Positions 6,454 to 10,372 of a stretch of 10,372 nucleotides of DNA are shown here, in pieces (the stretch's first letter is position 1; each line of letters begins with the position of its first letter). The notes under the pieces are model-generated. The model saw nothing but the letters and a program-made list of their open reading frames with translations, did not search any database and had not been told where the DNA came from. The position numbers and the translations under genes are program-made. Source of the DNA: an uncultured Bacillota bacterium (GTDB lineage: Bacteria > Bacillota > Limnochordia > Limnochordales > ZCTH02-B6); assembly GCA_937916565.1 (NCBI GenBank), contig CALFSR010000188.1, positions 1-10,372 of the forward strand, written 5' to 3'.

Positions 6454-6488
6454 AAAGCCCCTCCGGACATTGTGTCCGAAGGGGCTTT
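6454..6488. terminator. Bidirectional intrinsic terminator between yjbQ and tRNA-Ala
   Basis: The arms 6454-6469 (AAAGCCCC, TC, CGGACA) and 6473-6488 (TGTCCG, AA, GGGGCTTT) pair over 16 positions with a single mismatch around a TTG loop. On the minus strand the stem is followed by TTTTGTTTTC, a good T-tract for ending the tRNA transcript. On the plus strand only TTTCT follows, so it is weaker for yjbQ. One hairpin thus serves two convergent units. Confidence 0.85.
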
Positions 6489-6492
6489 CTGC

Positions 6493-6568
6493 TGGTGGAC
6501 CTGAGCGGACTCGAACCGCCGACCTCTGCAATGCGAGTGCAGCGCTCTCCCGGCTGAGCTACAGGCCC
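6493..6568 (-). tRNA. tRNA-Ala, anticodon CGC
   Basis: The 76-base minus-strand gene folds as a complete cloverleaf. The acceptor GGGCCTG pairs with CAGGTCC, giving a G3:U70 pair, the alanine identity element. The D arm is TAGCTCAG...GAGAGCG. The anticodon stem CTGCA/TGCAG encloses the loop CTCGCAT, so the anticodon is CGC and it reads GCG alanine codons. The T loop is TTCGAGT. The 3' CCA is encoded (6495-6493). It has its own promoter upstream and a hairpin terminator 4 bases downstream, so it is a single-gene unit. Confidence 0.97.
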
Positions 6569-6581
6569 CCGCCGCCTTCGT

Positions 6582-6610
6582 ATTATAGCATCCCTCTTCG
6601 CCGGTGTCCA
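6582..6610 (-). promoter_or_regulatory. Promoter of tRNA-Ala
   Basis: On the minus strand TGGACA (6610-6605) and a perfect TATAAT (6587-6582) are 17 bases apart. Transcription should start near 6575, a few bases before the mature 5' end at 6568. This is the best promoter in the window. Confidence 0.85.
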
Positions 6611-6617
6611 TAGGGTG

Positions 6618-6643
6618 TTGACGCTTCTCGACCGGGTTACACT
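6618..6643 (+). promoter_or_regulatory. Candidate promoter of the helicase operon, divergent from the tRNA promoter
   Basis: TTGACG (6618-6623) is a near-consensus -35 box and TACACT (6638-6643) a fair -10 box, but the 14-base spacing is short. It starts only 7 bases from the -35 box of the tRNA promoter on the other strand. It is placed mainly because the helicase gene must be transcribed from this 110-base gap. Confidence 0.3.
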
Positions 6644-6679
6644 ACCCCGCGACGCCCTAGGCAAGGAGGCGCCCGGCGG

Positions 6680-8539
6680 TTGACTCTCAAGCTCCCCCTC
6701 AAGACGTTTCCCGTCGACGTGCCCATCTTGGGCGCAGGCCCGCTCGTGCCGTGGAGCGCAGGCGCCGTCCAGGAGACGTTTTTCCCCCCGCATGAGTCGG
6801 GCGGCGTAGAAGTGGTGGCGTCCGAGTCGGCCCTCATCGAGCTGGCGCGCCGCATGGAGCGCGGCGATTGGGCTGCATGGCAGCAACACCGTCTCGCCCT
6901 AGCCGCCCTCGCCCTCACCGTGCGCCCCGGAAACGAGCGCCTGCTGGTGGAGGAGCATTGCCGGGAGAGATGGCGGCAGGTGGGCCTTGTCCCCTACCCG
7001 TACCAACTGGCCACGTGCCGCAAGGTCATTGCCGAGCTGGACGGGCGCGCGATACTCGCCGACGAGGTGGGGCTCGGCAAAACCATCGAGGCGGGCATGA
7101 TTCTCAAAGAATATATGCTCCGAGGTCTCGTGCGCCGCGCCCTCATCCTGGCCCCCGCCTCCCTAACGTGGCAGTGGTACCTGGAGCTCAAGGAGAAGTT
7201 CGGAATCGCTGCCGCCCTCCAGCGGAGCGAGTACGACTGGGAGCGCTGCGCCGTGGTCGTGGCGTCCCTGGACACGGCCAAGCGCCCTCCCCACTGCGAC
7301 ATCATCCACGGACTCGAGTACGACCTGCTCATCGTCGACGAGGCGCACAAGCTCAAGAACGCCCGCACCGCCAACTGGCGGTTCGTAAGCGCCATCCCGC
7401 GTCGGCGGTGCCTGCTCCTCACCGCAACGCCGGTGCAAAACGACCTGCGGGAACTGTACAACCTGATTACGCTGCTCCGTCCCGGCACGCTGGGCACGTA
7501 CCGTCAGTTCCAGCGGCGATTTGTGCTGGACAGGCGCACGCCCCGGGATACGAGCACGTTGCGAAAGCTGCTGTCGACGTGCCTCGTGCGCAACCGGCGC
7601 GGGCCCGGAACGATAGAGCTGCCGCCGCGACGCGTGCACGCGGTGCCCGTGGAGCTTTCCTCCGCGGAACGGCGTTTCTACGAGGCGGTCAGCGGTTTCC
7701 TGCGCGACGAATACCGGCGGGCCGGCGCGACGAGCGGCGTCCTGGCCCTCATTACGCTCCAGAGGGAGCTGTGCAGTTCGGTGCCGGCCGCCATGGAAAC
7801 GCTTGCCGCCCTCTGGCACAAAGCCCGTGACGGCGACCTAAGGGAGCGGCTAGGGCGCCTGTTGGCCATGGGTGAGCAGTTGGCGCGGACGAGCGCGAAG
7901 GCCGACCGCCTGCTGGAGTTGATTCGCTCCAGCGACGAGAAGTTCGTCGTCTTCACGGAGTTCCGCGCGACCCAGCTGTTTATCCGCTGGCGCCTGGAGC
8001 AAGCGGGCATTGCCGCGCTCGGTTTTGACGGGACCATGTCCGCCTCCAAGAAAGAATGGACCCGGCAGCTGTTCCGCCACGCAGCGCAAGTGCTGGTGAG
8101 CACCGAGGCGGGCGGCGAAGGGCTTAACTTCCAGTTTTGCTGCCACGTGGTGAACTACGACCTCCCCTGGAACCCCATGCGCCTTGAGCAGCGCATCGGG
8201 CGCGTACACCGGCTCGGCCAGACGCGGGAAGTGCACATCCACAATTTCGCCACCCGGGACACCGTCGAAGAATACATTCTCTACCTGCTCCATGAGAAGC
8301 TCAACATGTTCCACGCGGTGCTCGGCAACATGGACGCCGTCATGGCGCGGCTCGCGATGGAAAGGTCGTTTGAGCAGGCAATCGCAGGCATCGTGCTGGG
8401 AAGCGAGGAGGCCGGAGACATCCGGCGGCGGCTGGATCGCCTGGGCGCTGAGCTCGAAGCGGCACGGGCGTCCGCTCTGGAGGACAGCCTGCTGGACCGC
8501 ATCCTGGGCCATCCGCGGGCGTGGGAGGCAGCGCGGTGA
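6680..8539 (+). CDS. yqhH: SNF2/RapA-type DEAH-box helicase (YqhH-like)
   Basis: This is a cytoplasmic superfamily 2 ATPase of the Swi2/Snf2 class, which translocates on double-stranded DNA to remodel protein-DNA complexes rather than unwinding strands. All motifs are present in 619 residues: ILADEVGLGKTIEAGMI (125-141, Walker A K134-T135), LILAPASLTWQWYLE (155-169), the DEAH box LLIVDEAHKLKN (216-227), LLLTATPVQN (245-254), FVVFTEFRATQLF (422-434), VLVSTEAGGEGLNF (471-484) and EQRIGRVHRLGQTREV (503-518) with the arginine finger. The first 100 residues hold no motif I recognise. The C-terminal 100 are helical and charged. The TTG start has AAGGAGG 10 bases upstream. It overlaps the next gene as GTGA, the arrangement of the B. 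subtilis yqhH-yqhG pair. RapA recycles RNA polymerase, but the substrate here is unknown. A defence role is possible, but no other defence gene is present. Confidence 0.93.
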   Translation: MTLKLPLKTFPVDVPILGAGPLVPWSAGAVQETFFPPHESGGVEVVASESALIELARRMERGDWAAWQQHRLALAALALTVRPGNERLLVEEHCRERWRQVGLVPYPYQLATCRKVIAELDGRAILADEVGLGKTIEAGMILKEYMLRGLVRRALILAPASLTWQWYLELKEKFGIAAALQRSEYDWERCAVVVASLDTAKRPPHCDIIHGLEYDLLIVDEAHKLKNARTANWRFVSAIPRRRCLLLTATPVQNDLRELYNLITLLRPGTLGTYRQFQRRFVLDRRTPRDTSTLRKLLSTCLVRNRRGPGTIELPPRRVHAVPVELSSAERRFYEAVSGFLRDEYRRAGATSGVLALITLQRELCSSVPAAMETLAALWHKARDGDLRERLGRLLAMGEQLARTSAKADRLLELIRSSDEKFVVFTEFRATQLFIRWRLEQAGIAALGFDGTMSASKKEWTRQLFRHAAQVLVSTEAGGEGLNFQFCCHVVNYDLPWNPMRLEQRIGRVHRLGQTREVHIHNFATRDTVEEYILYLLHEKLNMFHAVLGNMDAVMARLAMERSFEQAIAGIVLGSEEAGDIRRRLDRLGAELEAARASALEDSLLDRILGHPRAWEAAR

Positions 8540-9516
8540 AGCGTGGGCTAGCCTCGAAAGTCGGCGCGGGGGAACGTCCCGTCGCAGCTCCCTTCACGGG
8601 CGATCCGGTGACGCTGCAGGGATTCACAGCCGAGCTTCTGGCCGCGCTGGGCGCCCGGGTCGAGCCGGTCGGAGACGACGTGCGGGTGGAGCTGTCGAGT
8701 GCGCAGCTCGCCGCCCTGGAGGACCTGCCGCAGTGGTCATTTCCTCCCTCCGTCCTCCCAGGGCCCGACGCGCTGGTGGTGCTGCGGTTCACCTTTGACC
8801 CGCGGCGCTCCGGCGGAGAGGCGGAACTCATCAGCCCCGGCAGCGAGCGCATGGCGGGCATGATCCGGGCCGCCCTGGGAAACGGCCGCCTGGGGCGGGC
8901 GTGGCTGCGGGCCGGCGGGCTCGAGCCGGAGCGCGATCGCCCCTACCTCGTCTTTCACTTCCTGGTCACCTACGTCGGCCACCAATCCCGCGAGCGGGTG
9001 TTGTCCGCGGCGGTCGACCTCGTGGCGGCTGAGGCGTTGGTGCTGACTGAGCCCGTAGGGGATCCGTGGCTCTTGAAACCGAAGGGCGACGGCACCCCGG
9101 CCGACCCGCCACGGCTCACTTTGGGTGAGGCCCACACGCTGGCGCTGGACGCCCTCGGCCGCGCCATCGGGCAATCCGACGGCCAGTGGTTGGCGGACGC
9201 CAGGGAATGGTTTGAGGGGGAGCTCGAGACGCTGCGGCACTACCGCTACGCGGCCCACGAGGATGAAGAAGATGACAGCCTGGCGGCCGCGTGCGCGGTC
9301 CGCCTGCGGGAACTTGCGGCACTGGCCCGGCCGCACGTGCGGGTCCGGGCCGAGGCGGCGACGCTCATCTACATGCCCCTCGTGCGCCGCTTCGTTGGGC
9401 GTAAGGCGTCGTGGTACAACCCGTTCTTGAACTGCGCCGTCCCCGGGGCCCCGGCTCGAGCCGGCAGCGGCCCGGGCGGGCCGCGTCAGCTCGCGCCAAA
9501 GCCTTCTGCGAGGTAG
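8536..9516 (+). CDS. yqhG: YqhG-like partner protein of the SNF2 helicase
   Basis: This 326-residue cytoplasmic protein has no signal peptide and no known catalytic motif. I place it in the YqhG family from its position behind the helicase and from matching segments recalled from B. subtilis YqhG. These are a strand with LVVLRFTF (80-87), LISPGSERMAGMI (98-110), PYLVFHFLVTYVGHQSRE (136-153) and a final strand RPHVRVRAEAATLIYM (265-280). The PGSER and PYLVF blocks also recall the domain after the helicase core in longer RapA-like proteins, so it may be a detached helicase module. The GTG at 8536 overlaps the helicase stop (GTGA) and has GGGAGG 7 bases upstream, better than the GTG at 8521. Residues 240-248 are very acidic. 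The last 24 residues are Gly/Pro/Ala-rich, hold a perfect 14-base DNA palindrome (9451-9464) and run into the convergent gene. Function unknown. Confidence 0.8.
   Translation: MKRGLASKVGAGERPVAAPFTGDPVTLQGFTAELLAALGARVEPVGDDVRVELSSAQLAALEDLPQWSFPPSVLPGPDALVVLRFTFDPRRSGGEAELISPGSERMAGMIRAALGNGRLGRAWLRAGGLEPERDRPYLVFHFLVTYVGHQSRERVLSAAVDLVAAEALVLTEPVGDPWLLKPKGDGTPADPPRLTLGEAHTLALDALGRAIGQSDGQWLADAREWFEGELETLRHYRYAAHEDEEDDSLAAACAVRLRELAALARPHVRVRAEAATLIYMPLVRRFVGRKASWYNPFLNCAVPGAPARAGSGPGGPRQLAPKPSAR
9451..9482 (-). terminator. GC-rich inverted repeats just past the carbonic anhydrase stop
   Basis: CCGGCTCGAGCCGG (9451-9464) is a perfect palindrome, and GGCCC/GGGCC (9469-9473 and 9478-9482) form a second tight stem. 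Both lie within 35 bases of the minus-strand stop at 9486 and inside the end of the plus-strand yqhG-like gene. There is no T-tract, so if they act on transcription it would be by pausing or by mRNA 3'-end protection. Confidence 0.3.
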
Positions 9517-10007
9517 AGGTCCCGGCGCTGGCGGTAGTTCTCCACGCCGCGCATAATCCGGGCGTGGTCCTCCGGCGACAGCGGGCGCACGACGCGCGCG
9601 GGCACGCCCATGGCCAACACCCCTGGCGGGATGGCGGCCCGCTCGGGTACGAGGGCGCCCGCGGCGACGACCGCCCCGCGGCCCACCCGGGCGCCTGAGA
9701 GCAAGATGGCGCCCATGCCGATGAGCGCCTCGTCCTCGACCACGGCCCCGTGGATGACGGCCGCGTGGCCGATGGTGACCCGCTCGCCCACCTGCACGGG
9801 ATAGCCTTCGTCCGTGTGCATGATGACGCCGTCTTGAACGTTGCTGTCCTTCCCGATGCGAATCGGCTCGATGTCGCCCCGCAGGATAGCCCCGAACCAG
9901 ATGCTGACGCCATCAGCCAACTCGACGTCGCCTATGATCTGCGCGCTGTCGGCAACAAAAACGCGAGCGCCCCTCTTGGGCTGCCGCCCGCTCAAAGGAC
10001 GGATCAT
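9486..10007 (-). CDS. Gamma-class carbonic anhydrase family protein (left-handed beta-helix hexapeptide repeat)
   Basis: This 173-residue cytoplasmic protein would form the trimeric left-handed beta-helix of the gamma carbonic anhydrase/YrdA/PaaY group. Hexapeptide repeats run from about 20 to 145. Zinc-ligand histidines are present in the family spacing: H64 in VIMHTDEGYP, and H81 and H86 in TIGHAAVIHG. The WFGAILRGD motif (37-45) carries the conserved Arg and Asp at the subunit interface, and GVPARVVRPL ends the helix before a helical tail. The acidic loop that supplies the catalytic glutamate in archaeal Cam is absent, as in most bacterial members. Real CO2 hydration is therefore possible but unproven. 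The ATG at 10007 has GGGAAGGGG 7 bases upstream and gives the usual length; the TTG at 10031 is disfavoured. The 3' end overlaps the convergent yqhG-like gene by 31 bases. The cysteine-rich gene ends 79 bases upstream on the same strand. Confidence 0.95.
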   Translation of the reverse strand: MIRPLSGRQPKRGARVFVADSAQIIGDVELADGVSIWFGAILRGDIEPIRIGKDSNVQDGVIMHTDEGYPVQVGERVTIGHAAVIHGAVVEDEALIGMGAILLSGARVGRGAVVAAGALVPERAAIPPGVLAMGVPARVVRPLSPEDHARIMRGVENYRQRRDLYLAEGFGAS

Positions 10008-10086
10008 GCCGGAACCCCTTCCCAATCGCAATCATGCAGGGGTTCGGCGCCCGCCCGCGATCTCCTTGCCCCTTGCCCGCGCCTTG

Positions 10087-10372
10087 CTACCCGGCGCAAA
10101 AACCGGTGCCGGCCGCGCACGCGGTACACGTGGAGGCCCGGCATGCGGGACAAACGTGACCCGTGGCCGCAAAAGCCGCGGCCGCTTCGGCCGCGGGCCC
10201 ACCGGCCAAGGCGAACGGCAGTGGGCAGCGGGTGTCGCAGCGGCCGCACAAGGGGGCGTCGCATACGTGGCAACGTTCATGCCGGCAACTGCGGCACATG
10301 GCCCGGCCGCATCGCGCGCAAGGGGCGTAGCAGGCCGTACACGCGAGGTCTCCGGCTTCGCAGAGGTAGACC
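10087..10372 (-). CDS. Cysteine-rich multi-zinc-ribbon protein, 5' end beyond the window
   Basis: The last 94 codons of a minus-strand gene enter from the right edge and end in TAG at 10089-10087. Seventeen of the visible residues are cysteine. The first block is a ladder of CxxC pairs with 3-4 residues between pairs: CTAC, CARC, CRSC, CHVC, CGRC, separated by YAP, GRAM, RHER and DAPL, with single cysteines at each end. After an Ala-rich linker, GHVCPACRASTCTAC repeats the theme. The even spacing suggests several interleaved zinc sites of B-box, zinc-ribbon or treble-clef type, for binding nucleic acid or protein. I do not recognise the family, and the N-terminal part needed to name it is missing. 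An in-frame ATG at 10299 lies inside the ladder and is not the start. It may be cotranscribed with the carbonic anhydrase gene. Confidence 0.75.
   Translation of the reverse strand, partial: VYLCEAGDLACTACYAPCARCGRAMCRSCRHERCHVCDAPLCGRCDTRCPLPFALAGGPAAEAAAAFAATGHVCPACRASTCTACAAGTGFCAG

Noticed and set aside
5677..6531. A 284-codon open frame on the minus strand
   Set aside because: It runs antisense to the NmrA remnant and yjbQ and through the terminator and tRNA; its composition is Arg/Pro-rich and no family is recognisable.
6493..6568. tRNA gene as an integration site for a mobile element
   Set aside because: No integrase gene and no second copy of the tRNA 3' end are visible, and the flanks are ordinary genes with their own signals.
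5572..6643. GGTTACACT occurs at 5572-5580 and 6635-6643, both before plus-strand genes
   Set aside because: Nine-base repeats are expected many times by chance in 10 kb; treated only as part of two weak promoter guesses.
6680..9516. Helicase pair as part of a phage-defence island
   Set aside because: There is no methylase, nuclease, phospholipase or other DISARM-type gene nearby, and the pair matches the housekeeping-like yqhH-yqhG arrangement.

Overview
The window is GC-rich chromosomal bacterial DNA that is densely coding on both strands. Strong AAGGAGG-type ribosome sites, frequent GTG and TTG starts, sigma70/sigmaA-like promoters (TGGACA plus TATAAT or TAAAAT), and a SNF2 helicase gene coupled to what looks like a YqhG-family gene together suggest a GC-rich, possibly thermophilic Bacillota (Limnochordia, Symbiobacterium or Thermaerobacter-like). 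This is an inference from gene content and signals. No marker in the window fixes the taxon. No phage genes, insertion sequences or CRISPR arrays are visible.

Region 1 (1-5290, minus strand) is a peptide/oligosaccharide-type ABC import operon. It is transcribed right to left: promoter with a palindromic operator candidate (5254-5289), solute-binding protein (3329-5029), an intercistronic stem-loop, DppB-type permease (2141-3106), DppC-type permease (654-2135), and a DppD-type ATPase cut by the left edge (1-644). Two members are unusual. The binding protein reads as a circular permutation of the family 5 fold: the part that is normally C-terminal comes first and the part that is normally N-terminal comes last. 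The DppC-type permease carries about 180 extra, mostly beta-like residues in its first extracytoplasmic loop. Together they may define a variant importer architecture, and this is the most interesting content of the window.

Region 2 (5282-6411) starts with about 380 bases without a confident gene. An internally deleted NmrA/quinone-oxidoreductase-like gene follows, with first strand and C-terminal end kept and the middle lost. It is followed closely by an intact YjbQ/UPF0047 gene. A bidirectional hairpin terminator separates yjbQ from a convergent tRNA-Ala(CGC) gene, which has its own consensus promoter.

Region 3 (6618-9516, plus strand) is a two-gene operon. A 619-residue SNF2/RapA-type helicase is translationally coupled through a GTGA overlap to a YqhG-like protein, whose middle resembles the C-terminal part of longer RapA-like helicases. 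Region 4 (9486-10372, minus strand) holds a gamma-class carbonic anhydrase family protein whose 3' end overlaps the yqhG-like gene convergently. Upstream of it is the 3' end of a very cysteine-rich gene with a ladder of CxxC knuckles, cut by the right edge.
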